Shown: one piece after another, positions 25,032 through 34,560 of the stretch
Layout: every line of letters begins with the position of its first letter
Numbering within the stretch: position 1 is the first letter of the stretch
NCBI GenBank assembly: GCA_963826105.1
Contig: CAWGWA010000016.1
Coordinates: 124,001 to 188,000, forward strand
Length of the DNA: 64,000 nucleotides
Origin: WHTI01 sp963826105
GTDB lineage: Bacteria; Actinomycetota; CADDZG01; WHSQ01
Direction of reading: 5' to 3'
Notes under the pieces: model-generated
What the model was told of the DNA's origin: nothing
What the model saw: the letters and a program-made list of their open reading frames with translations, nothing else
Databases searched by the model: none
Program-made: the position numbers and the translations under genes

Positions 25032-27828
25032 ATGCGGCGCCAGCTCTTTCAGCTTCTCGCCATCGCTCTCCTGGCCGGTCTCGTGCCCGGAATCACGGCC
25101 GCGAGGGCCGAGACACCGATAACCCTTTCCATCACCCCGGCCATCGCCGGGAACACGGCCGTCCACGCCGGACAAGCGGTGTTGGTGTCGGGAACCGCGC
25201 CCCGATGGGCAGGTAACAGGGGCCACCCTGATCGCACAGGAGGACGGGGGAACCACCTCGACTCAGGTCATCCCGGCCGGAGCACTCAATCGGGCGGATG
25301 ACGGGACCAGCGACTTCCTCAGGAACGACGCCGGCACCCTGACCGGACGCCTCACCCTCGGCTGCATCTTCCGCGAGCCGGTCGATACGTGCCCCACCTC
25401 GCATGGCATCCCGCGAGGGGCAGTCCTCCAGATCCAGATCGGGACGGAGACGGGGCAAAGCGCGGCGCTGAGGGTCGACTACACCCGCCCCTACATCAAG
25501 GGCTACAAGTTGGTAGCGACCGGCGCGATCGTCATCGAGTTCTCCGAGCCGGTCCGCAACGCCGACGGCGACAGCGCCCTCGACTGGACCGTCACTAACC
25601 CCGCCCGCACCCCTCTCGCGATCGCCGGAGCCGGAACGGCCGACTGCTCCTACGGACCGGGCGAAGACTCCACGGCCGGAGCGGGTGGCTGCACGAGACG
25701 ACTCACGATCCAAACCGTCGGAGAGGATGCCGAGCCCCTCACCACGTTCAACCCGGCACTGATCCGTGCTGCCTACACGGACTTCGCGTCGAACAGCATG
25801 CTGCGGACCGCCGGTGCACCGAGTTCTAACGCCGTGGACAAGATCGCTCCACGCATCCCGACGATCAGCACTATCGATGGCAAGAATGCTGCCGGCGTTG
25901 TCTCGTCACAGAACCCGGCCCCCGCTGTCGTGGTCAACAACGCAACGAACGGTCACACGATCACCCTCTACCGCGAGTCGAGCGGGACTCCCGGCTTCGA
26001 CAAGTCACAGGACACCGTGATGTCTTCCGCAGTCGTTTCCGGGGGGAGCACGAACTTCGCGCTACCGGCGTTCCCGACCGACGGGTCCTACACGCTGTAC
26101 ACGCTCGCAACAGACATCCACGGAAACGACAGCGTCGATGGTGCCGGCAGCGTTGCAGCCGACGATGCCGCATACGCGCTCGACCGGGTCGCGCCACTAC
26201 CGCTGAACGCTCAGACCACGGGGTCCGCCGTCGCGGTGTCGTTCACCGAGCCGGTCGTCGGCACCGATAGCGTCTCGCAGTGGACCGTGACGGGTTGCGC
26301 CGGGAACTGCACCGTGCAATCGGTCACCGGAGCAGGAGACACGAGGGTGCTGGAGATGGCGCCGGGTTCGGTTGCCCCCGCGGGTGCCCAGGTTGCATGG
26401 GCGGGCGGCAACTACGCCGACCCCGCCGGAAACGTTCTTGCTCCCTTCTCGTCACTCGCCTCCCAGGGATCGATCGCAGTGGTCGTTGACCTCGAACCGG
26501 AGGCCGGAACCCAGGCCGTCGCCGAGGACTACACCTTGAGGCTGACGGTCGCCGACAACCTCGACAACCCGGTCGCCGGCGCGCGCGTCGGTATCCGTGC
26601 GGTCTCTGGACCGACCAGCTCGATCAACAACGGCAACGGCGCCGGTGTGCTGGACATCTGCACCTCACAGGCCGACGGTTCGTGCACGCTTGCGTATCGC
26701 TCCAACTCAACCGGGCTCGACACGATCCAGGCCTGGCTGGCCGGCTCCGGAGCCACCCCATCGGCCGAGCCCATCGGCGCCGACGATGCCGACGACCAGG
26801 ACGTTGTCACCGTCTCTTGGACCGCCGAAGGTGCCGAACTCCAGCTCGATACAAGTCCCGAGTCCTCCAGTGGGACGACCGATGACACTCACATCGTCTC
26901 GGTTTCTGTGAAGGAGCTCGGCAGCCCCTACGACACGGCCGCTCCGGCGAGCATCACCGGGATCAACGTCGACCTAGCAGCCACCACCGGCCCCAACAGC
27001 GGTTGGCTTGGGCAGTGCACGACCAACGCCGCCGGCGCATGCCAGATCTCATACCGTTCGACCGCGACGACGGACTCAGAGGAGCTCCAGAGCTGGATCG
27101 ACAGGAACCGCGACAACGATGCCTCCGGCGACCTCTTCCTCTCCGATGCCGAATCTCAGAACGCCGACGGGCTTCCGGTACTCGATGACCCGTCGCAGGA
27201 CGTCGTCACGAGAACCTGGCTTCCGGGTTCGGTGACTCCTCCAGGTCCCGGTATCGCGTCGGTGTCGATCGCTTCGGATCGGTCCGAGGTGAGCTATGGA
27301 GAAGACATCCACCTGAGCGGCACGGTGACGTTCGAAGAAGGGTGCGCGATCCACCGGATCGCGATCGAGCGGAGGCTCGGGGGCGCCGCGTGGAAGTTCT
27401 TCAAATCAGTACTCGTCGAGGACGGCACCTGGACCTTCGACCTTGCGCCCGTATGGAGTGCTCGCTACCGGGCAACGATCCCCGCAACCGACTCTTGCGC
27501 GGAGGCGATCAGCCCGGGGATGTTCGTTGGGGTCAAGTCGAAGGTAACCGCGGCGGTGAACCGAGTCAGGGTCAAGAAGGGACGTTGCGTAACGGTCCGG
27601 GGTGTGGTTGCGCCGGTCGACCGCGGTGGCAACGTCATCCTCGAGCGCAAGCGGGCCGGCGCTTGGCGGCTGATAAAGAACACGAAACTGAACACCAGGT
27701 CTCGCTACGTCTTCCCCGTCTGCTTCGTGAAGAAGGGACGGGTGAAACTCCGAACCCGGTCGTTGGAGAACGACTCCAACATGGCCGGCGTGAGCCCGCA
27801 ACTTAGCGTGAGGGTCACACGACGGTGA
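25032..27828 (+). CDS. Second large secreted Ig-like protein (frameshift in reading)
   Basis: Signal peptide MRRQLFQLLAIALLAGLVPG ending ARA, then ~900 residues of Ig-like beta modules: VIEFSEPVRNADGD, VAVSFTEPVVG, a segment AGARVGIRAVSGP (~residue 500, bacterial Ig/adhesin type) and a C-terminal basic domain with SARYRATIPATDSC and KGRCVTVRGVV. The frame is broken at the CCCC run 25200-25203: VSGTAP and DGQVTGATL join if one C is dropped, giving ~931 residues. Whether this is an assembly error or a true lesion is unknown. It overlaps the PucR gene by four bases. Confidence 0.7.
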
Positions 27829-29057
27829 GGGCGGGAGTTCCCTTCGGAACGACATTCTGGCTCCTCAGGCTGTTACCCGACGGGCGACTCACGGTGTGCT
27901 GTGACAACGGAAGCAACGAACGTCCCCTCGGAGGGTTCAAGCAAGTCACCTTCGTGGAGGACGCCAGAGATCTAGACCGACTCGGGCCTGGGATCCTTGC
28001 GGTTGCCCTGGGCACCGCCGGAGGAAAGACGATCGCTTCGATCGAGAAGCTGGCCGTCAAGGTCGCGGGACGCGAAGCGGCCGGACTGCTCGTCGTTGGT
28101 CCGCCGGTCGGCGCCGAGATAGACGAAGGACTCCCGGCGCCGACCGGCGACTTCCCGGTCCTCATCAAGCCGCGCGACCTCGACTGGTCGGCGGTACTCC
28201 AGCCCCTCCTGAATCTCTATCCGGGTATCACCGGTGCTCCGAATCCCGAGGCGTCGCGGCGGCGTCTTCTGTCCAAGATCATCTACCGCCACGGCCGTGT
28301 GGACATCGCCGATGATCAGGCGCGTCACATCGGGATGGACCTCAACGAGCAGATCCGAGTCATCGTGGTCCGACCGATCCGAGAGCTTGAGAAGGCCGAG
28401 CTCGATCGACTCGAAGAGGTCATGGCCATTGAACTCCTCGAGCACGACCCGCTCTCGACGACGGTGACCTACGACGGCGTCGTGGTGGGAACCGAAAGCA
28501 CCCGAACCGAGCTGAGCTCACCCATCCCCGCCCGTCTTCTCTTCAAGGCGAGGAACGCGATGCCGGATGCCGTAGTGATGGTGGGAGTCGGCATGCCGCA
28601 CCACGGGATCGACGGGATCTTCCGATCGTTCCGTGAGGCCCGCTGGGCCGCGAGGGTCGGCGGTCATGCATCGGGTCCCAACAGCGTCATCCACTTCGAC
28701 GACCTCGGCACGACCGCGTGGTTGGAGCCCTTCGACTTCGCATCCGATGGAAAGAGCTCGATGGCGATCGAACAACTCTCCGCTCACGATGCTCTACACG
28801 GCACCCAACTGCTCCAGACCTTGATCGCTTACATCATGTCGGGGAGCGCCAAGGAAGCCGCAGACCATCTTTTCATCCATCGCAACACGCTTCGCTACCG
28901 GCTCGAGTGCATCCACAAGCTGACCGGTCTCGATCCACACCAGCAGGGCTCGCGCCTTGTGCTCGATCTCCAGCTCCGGCTTGCGACCGCCCAGGGCGTC
29001 ATCCCGAGCCTGGACGCGATCAAGGACCGGCAAACCGCCGTCGGCGACCCCTCGTAG
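27825..29057 (+). CDS. PucR/CdaR-type transcriptional regulator
   Basis: A regulator of 410 residues. The C-terminal ~60 residues hold the PucR HTH: TLIAYIMSGSAKEAADHLFIHRNTLRYRLECIHKLTGLD. The middle (150-330) is the GGDEF-like CdaR sensor region, and the N-terminal part is a PurF/purine-catabolism-like ligand domain. GTG 27825 overlaps the stop of the secreted protein. Members respond to small metabolites and often act on nearby genes, so control of the upstream surface protein is possible. No operator is evident. Confidence 0.75.
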   Translation: MRAGVPFGTTFWLLRLLPDGRLTVCCDNGSNERPLGGFKQVTFVEDARDLDRLGPGILAVALGTAGGKTIASIEKLAVKVAGREAAGLLVVGPPVGAEIDEGLPAPTGDFPVLIKPRDLDWSAVLQPLLNLYPGITGAPNPEASRRRLLSKIIYRHGRVDIADDQARHIGMDLNEQIRVIVVRPIRELEKAELDRLEEVMAIELLEHDPLSTTVTYDGVVVGTESTRTELSSPIPARLLFKARNAMPDAVVMVGVGMPHHGIDGIFRSFREARWAARVGGHASGPNSVIHFDDLGTTAWLEPFDFASDGKSSMAIEQLSAHDALHGTQLLQTLIAYIMSGSAKEAADHLFIHRNTLRYRLECIHKLTGLDPHQQGSRLVLDLQLRLATAQGVIPSLDAIKDRQTAVGDPS

Positions 29058-29082
29058 AGATCTCCCCAACTGCACCCGATGC

Positions 29083-30200
29083 TTAGGGGCCCTGTGGTTT
29101 CAGTTTTCCGGCGCGCCGGTCGCGGGCCGTCTTCGCTTGGTGGCAGGGCCAGCATCTCGGTTTCAGGTTCGGGTGGGAGGTCGGGCCCCGGCAGTTGCGC
29201 GGTTCGACGTGGTCGAACTCGGTACGGAAGCGGTTACCGCAGTCGATGCACTTGGGGCCATCGAACTCCGAGGGCTCACCTAGCTCTAGAGCGACGTCGA
29301 CTTCGATCGGGCGATGCCGGCCCCAGCGCTTGAAATGACGGAGGTCTTTGCCGTCGAAGAACACGCCGTTGAGGAACGCGTCCTTGGCGATCTCCTTGAC
29401 GGTCTCGGGGGCGACCGGGCCGACGCCGGGGATCTTGCACACTCTCGCCCGGCTTGACGTCCTTCCATCCCCGTCTTGGCGACCTCGTGGCTCACCAAGA
29501 TGACCAGCTCGGGTCTCGTCGACCTGCCTTTGCCGGACCCCGTGAGCAGCTTGGCGTAGGCATCGGCGAGATGGCGCTCGAACGGCTCCACCTCGCCGCC
29601 GCTCGTCTTCGCAGCCCTCGCCAGTCGCTGAGCTTCGGCTTCGGCCTTCGCCATGATCGGGGTGCCGATGTGGGGCTGGAAGGCGAGGTGGATGTGGGTC
29701 ATTCCGAGATCACCGGTGTGGTGTGAGGCGGTCTTGGCTTTCCGTTGCCGCTCCGCGAGTCCCTGGTGCTGTTCGGCTTCGAGCTTGGTCCTGCGGGCCT
29801 CGTCCCTCAGCACGTGGAACGACTCCTTCTTGGCGATCCTAAGCAGTTCCTTGGCGGACCCAGGAGCGGATGCCTCAGCCTTAGCGATCTCGGTGGCTTG
29901 ATCGAGCGAGATGGTGCCCATCTGGAACGCCGTGCTGAGATCCCGTGAGTCGCCCAGGGTCTTGCTCGTCGCCACGGTTTCTCGGGCCTTGCCGATCGAG
30001 GTGCCGGTGATCTTGGCCAGCCTCTCGGCGTCGTCGATCTTGCGAGCGAGGGCCGCGACCCCGTAGGCGCCCAGACGCTGGGCCTTTGCGTAACTCTCGA
30101 GCTGGCGCTTGGCCTCGGGGATGCTGATGAGCTCGGGATCGAGATCGGCATTCGCCTTCTCGAGCAGCTCGACCGCATCTTCGACGTAGCTTCTTTTCAT
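29083..30200 (-). CDS. HNH endonuclease with helical N-terminal domain (frameshift in reading)
   Basis: About 372 residues after correction. The N-terminal 230 residues are charged helices (start MKRSYVEDAVELLEKA). The C-terminus reads CIDCGNRFRTEFDHVEPRNCRGPTSHPNLKPRCWPCHQAKTA: CxxC, D-H and N, then CxxCH, a zinc-supported HNH nuclease. The frame shifts near 29448-29450 (a GGG run on the coding strand); one added G joins GMEGRQAG to RVCKIPGVG. Such HNH proteins are abundant and multi-copy in actinobacteria. The role is unknown. Confidence 0.7.
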
Positions 30201-30368
30201 CCCTTCATTCTGATGAGGGGATGAGACACGAGACGTCCGAAACGGGCCATTTCGAGGCCATCCTCGAAGATTTCTGAACATTTTTCGGTCGGGCAGATGC
30301 CCAGTGGCTGAGAGCCTGAAGTACCTGGGACGGTAGGACCCGGAACACCGAGGGACGAGCATCGAGTG

Positions 30369-30405
30369 CCCCCGGGTCTCCCCGCTCATGGGAGAGCCCC
30401 GGGGG
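30369..30405 (-). terminator. Intrinsic terminator after the subtilase gene
   Basis: GC-rich hairpin with arms of about 14 bases: CCCCCGGG-TCTCCC on one side and GGGAGA-GCCCCGGGGG on the other, an 8-base loop, 11 bases past the stop at 30416. It ends the minus-strand protease operon. Confidence 0.65.
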
Positions 30406-30415
30406 ACTCGAAGCG

Positions 30416-31897
30416 CTAGTTGTAGAAAGAGCCGGTCACAACTCCGACCGAATCGGTGAAGCAATCGTCTCGGGTTCCTCCGTCGGTTGCCCAGTCGCCG
30501 TTCGCCAGGCAGTAGGCCACGTTGGTTGCCTCGACAGAGTCGACGAGACCCCAGCCCCACGACTCATCGAAGCCCTCGGTGCCCTTGTCGGTCGCGGTGC
30601 GGGTGAGGATCTCCTGCGCCTCGGCCGGGGTAAGGCTCGGATTGGCCTCGAGCATCAGGGCCACGAGCCCGGCGACGTGAGGCGTCGCCATGGAGGTTCC
30701 GTTGAAGCCCGTGTAGTAGCGGACGTTGTTCAGGAACGCCGCCGGGTCGGTCGCGCTCGAGGGAGGCGGCGAGTGCGACCCGATCGGAGCGAGGGCCGAT
30801 GGGGTGGCGATAGCCGAGTAGATGTCCATCCCGGGAGCGGCGATGTCGACCTGCACTCCACGGCTCGAGAAGTTGGCGATGCTGGAGCAACCTGGGATCT
30901 TGCAGGATGCGGCCACCGTGATGACATTCGGCACCGAGCCGGGCCATCCGACGGTGTTCGCATCCGGTCCGTCATTGCCGGCCGCGAACAGGGTCACGAT
31001 GCCCTTCTTGACGGCGGCCTCGGTGATGAGGTTGATCGGCTCGACCTCGGGGTCGTCGACCTCGTAGATGCTCCACGAGTTGGTCGACACCTTGATGCCG
31101 CCGGGGAACTCGGGGTCATTCCGGTGCTCGATCATGTACTCGAACGCCACCAGAGCGTTGATCTCCCACCCGAAGTCACACGGCACCGAACAGTCGATGC
31201 CCTGAGTGACGTCGGCGATCTTGAAGTTGACGAGGCTGGCCCCCGGTGCGACTCCACTCATGTCGACGCCGCCCTGGGCGGCTTTGCCCGAGCCGGCGAC
31301 GATGCCGGCGACGTGGGTGCCGTGTCCGTACGAGTCGATCGCGTTGGCGGACGCCTCAGCGACCTGGTCGCTGTAGACGCCGTCGTTGATCATGTCGAAG
31401 AACCAGGCACCTTCGAAGTTCAGGTGCTTGACGACGTTATCGGCAAGATCCGGGTGGGTGTCGTCGATGCCGGTGTCGACCACCGCAACGGTGACCCCAG
31501 ACCCATCGAACGGGATACCAAGATCGGTGTCTCCGGTCACTACCCGGTCCGCTCCGATCTGCTTCTTCGAGTCATACAGGTTCATGTGGACTGGCGAATC
31601 GGCGTCCACGACCAGGACGTCTTTCCACTTGGCGATGGTCTTGTAGGCGCCGAGCGGAGCGACGGTACCGACCGCGTCGATGGTGTCGATCCGAACCATG
31701 GAGATCACGCCAGCGGCCGCGAGGCGCGACACCGTTCGAGGAGTCACATCGTGCTTGAACACGATGATGGCCCTCGGATTCTTCGCCGTGCTGGCGAGGA
31801 GGTCGTTGTCCAGCTTTGACGCGGCCCCCGCGGGTGCCCCGACAAGCGACACGGCGGTAAGGGCGACGATGACCATCGCGCCGAGCGCTCTCTTCAT
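30416..31897 (-). CDS. Secreted subtilisin-like serine protease (S8)
   Basis: Exported protease of 493 residues: signal peptide to ~26, an I9-type propeptide-like region (~28-105), then the catalytic domain with Asp141 (VVDTGIDDTHPD), His192 (SYGHGTHVAG), Asn308 (AAGNDG) and Ser402 (NGTSMATPHVAG). Cysteine pairs at 236/240 and 332/337 suggest disulphides. It follows the M36-like gene after 31 bases in one operon, so both are likely under operator-like site 3. Probably a scavenging extracellular protease. Confidence 0.9.
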   Translation of the reverse strand: MKRALGAMVIVALTAVSLVGAPAGAASKLDNDLLASTAKNPRAIIVFKHDVTPRTVSRLAAAGVISMVRIDTIDAVGTVAPLGAYKTIAKWKDVLVVDADSPVHMNLYDSKKQIGADRVVTGDTDLGIPFDGSGVTVAVVDTGIDDTHPDLADNVVKHLNFEGAWFFDMINDGVYSDQVAEASANAIDSYGHGTHVAGIVAGSGKAAQGGVDMSGVAPGASLVNFKIADVTQGIDCSVPCDFGWEINALVAFEYMIEHRNDPEFPGGIKVSTNSWSIYEVDDPEVEPINLITEAAVKKGIVTLFAAGNDGPDANTVGWPGSVPNVITVAASCKIPGCSSIANFSSRGVQVDIAAPGMDIYSAIATPSALAPIGSHSPPPSSATDPAAFLNNVRYYTGFNGTSMATPHVAGLVALMLEANPSLTPAEAQEILTRTATDKGTEGFDESWGWGLVDSVEATNVAYCLANGDWATDGGTRDDCFTDSVGVVTGSFYN

Positions 31898-31928
31898 CTC
31901 CTTCTCCTATCTATGGATGTCAGTGGAG

Positions 31929-33821
31929 CTAGATGCATGTGGCCGGGACCTCGAAGTCCTGGATGCCGTCGGTGGCACTGTCTACCGAGCCCTGATCGGC
32001 GTTGACCCCGAGGCCGCGCTTCGCGAACCCGGTCCAGATGAGGCACTGGTTGACGCCGCCGGTCAGGGCCAGATCAGCGGCAAGGATGGCATCGCGCGAA
32101 TCGACGAAGCCCGGCTTGCAGGGCTGCATCTTCATCCCGTCCATGACGAGCTGGAGCGCGAGGTTGTTGCCTCCGGTGGTCCAGTCTTCGTACACGTTCG
32201 GGTTGAAGCCGTACTCCTCGATGAGGTCCCAATAGACCTCCCACAGCATCGTCGCCCACACGTAGCCAACGCCGTGTGGCACGGCCGAGGTCTTGATCGT
32301 GTTGTAGGTCGACGGGTTGATCGCCATGTTGGTCGAGTAGGGCGTGGGGCGGATCCCGTCTCCGGTGCGGGCACCCTCACCGAGAACGTAAGTGCCCATG
32401 CCGCGCCGGGCATCGCCCGTCTCACCGGGAAGGGTGGTCACGGTCATAGCCAGCCAGTCGCTCCATCCTTCGCCCTCGCGCTCCTGGTGCGAGAGGCATC
32501 CGGTCACGGTCGGCCCCCCGGTCAGGCGGTTCGAGATCCCGTGAGCCCACTCATGCAGGATCACTCCGGAGTCGAGATCTCCGTCGATGAGCGTGCCGGG
32601 CTTCGGGGTCGCCCACAGGTACATCTGCATCCGCGGGTTCGATCCATCCGCCGGAGTGGCGAAGTTCGCATTGTCGGCGCCGCTTCCGTCATGCGCCTCA
32701 GCCTGGACGGCATCGGCTCCGAGCCCCTCCCCGGTGAGGAAGTTGCTCTCCTGGAAGTTGCCGGCGGCCTCATCGAACCCGTAGTTGTAGAAGACGTCGT
32801 GGGCGATGTTGTTCCAGTAGAAGAGGTTTGTGATCGCTGCGTCCCGCCACAGGGGCGGAGGCATGGCGAAGTCGATCTCGAACTCGAAATCGAGGCCCTC
32901 GCCCCCTTCTGCGTCCATGGTGGGAAGAGGTCGGTTGGCACCCGGGGTGTAGTCCGCGTAGGCGTGGACGTTGTTGCCGCGGGTGGTGGTGTACTCAGAT
33001 CCCTCGATACCGTCGGTGTCGTGCCACCCGAAGGGCGACGACGCGCCATCGGCCGGAGATGCCTGGAGGGTGCGCTCGCCGTCCTGAGGGCTCTCGAACG
33101 GGAGGGCATACACGAGGTAGCTGGAGCCGTCGTCGACGGTCTCCTCGGGGGTCGGAGCATCAAGTGTCGTGGCACTTCTGGACGACGGGCGAGAGATGGC
33201 GCCGGCGATGTCCTGCGCGCGGTCGTGATCGACGAGGTCGTAGCGAGCGAGCAGCGTCCCGTTCTGGGCGTCGACGCTTACGTTCCACCAGTGCTGACCG
33301 GTCAGTTCCTGGATCTCCATGTTCCAGGCGAGCCGGATGGACCGAGCGCTCACGGGCTGGTACACGAGCCTGGCAGAGGTCGGCGTGACCACTTCGGCGG
33401 CCGTGAGGCCGAGGCCCTTGAGGGCGTCAGCCACCGCGGTTGCCTGAGTGCGGGTCGGGATCCCCGAGACCTTGCGGTCGATACCTCGGATGAAGCGGGA
33501 GGGTGCGTAGATCACCCGGCCGTCCTGCAGGTTGACGGTCATGCCCGCGCCGAGGACATCGATGCCCGCATAGCGCTGACGCAGGTAGACGTGGGTCATT
33601 CTGGAGGCCATGGAGCGGTAGGAATCCGTGACCGCCAGGTCGGCGATGTCGGCAGGCCTCAGGCCCAGTTCACGACGGTGCTGGGCGACGTAGGACTTGG
33701 CGACGGATACGGCGTCCTTCTTGGCCACCGCTTTGGTGTTGGTCGCCGCCGTTCCGGTCGGCAGACCCAGGCTCAGTACGGTGAGGCACGCCAGCATCGC
33801 AACGATTGCTCTCGAGCGCAT
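31929..33821 (-). CDS. Secreted M36 (fungalysin-type) metalloprotease
   Basis: A protein of 630 residues. Signal peptide, then an FTP-type propeptide (~30-205, with THVYLRQRYAGIDVLGAGMTVN). The catalytic domain has the gluzincin site HEWAH (423-427) and GEGWSDWLA, where Glu451 is the third zinc ligand. WNNIAHDVFYNYGFDEAAGNFQ (~336-357) is a family-specific block. Extracellular peptide hydrolysis is expected. It is the first gene of a two-gene operon with the S8 protease. The start is preceded by site 3 at 71 bases. Confidence 0.9.
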   Translation of the reverse strand: MRSRAIVAMLACLTVLSLGLPTGTAATNTKAVAKKDAVSVAKSYVAQHRRELGLRPADIADLAVTDSYRSMASRMTHVYLRQRYAGIDVLGAGMTVNLQDGRVIYAPSRFIRGIDRKVSGIPTRTQATAVADALKGLGLTAAEVVTPTSARLVYQPVSARSIRLAWNMEIQELTGQHWWNVSVDAQNGTLLARYDLVDHDRAQDIAGAISRPSSRSATTLDAPTPEETVDDGSSYLVYALPFESPQDGERTLQASPADGASSPFGWHDTDGIEGSEYTTTRGNNVHAYADYTPGANRPLPTMDAEGGEGLDFEFEIDFAMPPPLWRDAAITNLFYWNNIAHDVFYNYGFDEAAGNFQESNFLTGEGLGADAVQAEAHDGSGADNANFATPADGSNPRMQMYLWATPKPGTLIDGDLDSGVILHEWAHGISNRLTGGPTVTGCLSHQEREGEGWSDWLAMTVTTLPGETGDARRGMGTYVLGEGARTGDGIRPTPYSTNMAINPSTYNTIKTSAVPHGVGYVWATMLWEVYWDLIEEYGFNPNVYEDWTTGGNNLALQLVMDGMKMQPCKPGFVDSRDAILAADLALTGGVNQCLIWTGFAKRGLGVNADQGSVDSATDGIQDFEVPATCI

Positions 33822-33892
33822 CCAGAACCCCCTCTTGCCCCCACGGGCAAATCGATGTTTGGGGGAGTTTTTCGGGTCCGGCGCCCCTAACC

Positions 33893-33910
33893 TTCGTGCA
33901 GGTGCACAAC
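33893..33910. promoter_or_regulatory. Palindromic operator-like site 3
   Basis: TTCGTGCA-GG-TGCACAAC. It lies 71 bases upstream of the M36 protease start (minus strand) and just past the stop of the gene at 33913. On the other side there is only a gene end, so the target must be the minus-strand protease operon. Confidence 0.6.
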
Positions 33911-33912
33911 GT

Positions 33913-34560
33913 TCAGAGGGCAGTCAGGAGCCGCACACCCTCTTGCTCGTAGCAACGAAGTTCCTTGCCCATTGGCCTCATCGTCCTGCCGTCCTTTGCG
34001 ACGGTGGCGTCGAGCTCAAGCCCGATGGTCTCTTCGTAGAAGGATCCGCCTTGCTCGTAGATGACTCGGATATCAGCCAGCTTCGTCGACCCGATCCGTT
34101 GAGCGCGGAACAAGACGTACATCGTCAGCTCCGGATCACCGGGCTCCAGGACGAGTGGCTCGATAGAAACGGGTTGGCGCAGGTTCAGGGACACGCAGTC
34201 TCGGTGGATCCTCATGACGGGCGGATCGGTCTGGTAGCTGCCCATCTGGAAGCTGCGGTCGCCCACAACAAGATCCGCCGGAAGCACCTTCTGCACTACG
34301 ACCACATCGTCGGGGCCGCGCCAGACGGGCCTCACGTCCACGATCGTCAGTGGGCTATCGGAGTTGTTCTCCAACACCCCATAGACGTAACCGAACTCAA
34401 GGTTCAATCGGATAGATCCGGAGTATCCGAGCGTGCCATGCCCGCCGAACACTCGCCCCCGAGTCAATCCGCTCGGTCCGTCTGTGAGCATCGAGAACAA
34501 CCCGCCGCAGAGAAACACGCCCGGGATGAGCCACACCAACAGGAGACTCCGGAACCTCAC
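33913..34560 (-). CDS. Membrane-anchored protein of unknown function
   Basis: A protein of 215 residues from GTG 34560, which overlaps the stop of the upstream protease (GTGA). One N-terminal hydrophobic segment, SLLLVWLIPGVFLCGGLFSM, anchors it outside the cell. The rest is beta-rich, with RLNLEFGYVYGVLENNSDSPLTIVDVRPVW, which reads like an Ig-type or CARDB-like domain. No catalytic motif is seen. Co-translation with the metalloprotease suggests a helper or cofactor role (inferred). Confidence 0.6.
   Translation of the reverse strand: MRFRSLLLVWLIPGVFLCGGLFSMLTDGPSGLTRGRVFGGHGTLGYSGSIRLNLEFGYVYGVLENNSDSPLTIVDVRPVWRGPDDVVVVQKVLPADLVVGDRSFQMGSYQTDPPVMRIHRDCVSLNLRQPVSIEPLVLEPGDPELTMYVLFRAQRIGSTKLADIRVIYEQGGSFYEETIGLELDATVAKDGRTMRPMGKELRCYEQEGVRLLTAL

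Noticed and set aside
29083..30200. HNH gene as a self-splicing or homing element
   Set aside because: I find no intron/intein borders or flanking repeats; it resembles the stand-alone HNH proteins common in actinobacteria.
31680..33890. Very long plus-strand reading frame opposite the M36 protease
   Set aside because: It lies over a clear metalloprotease read on the other strand; GC-rich codon bias creates such shadows. No signal peptide or motif in it.
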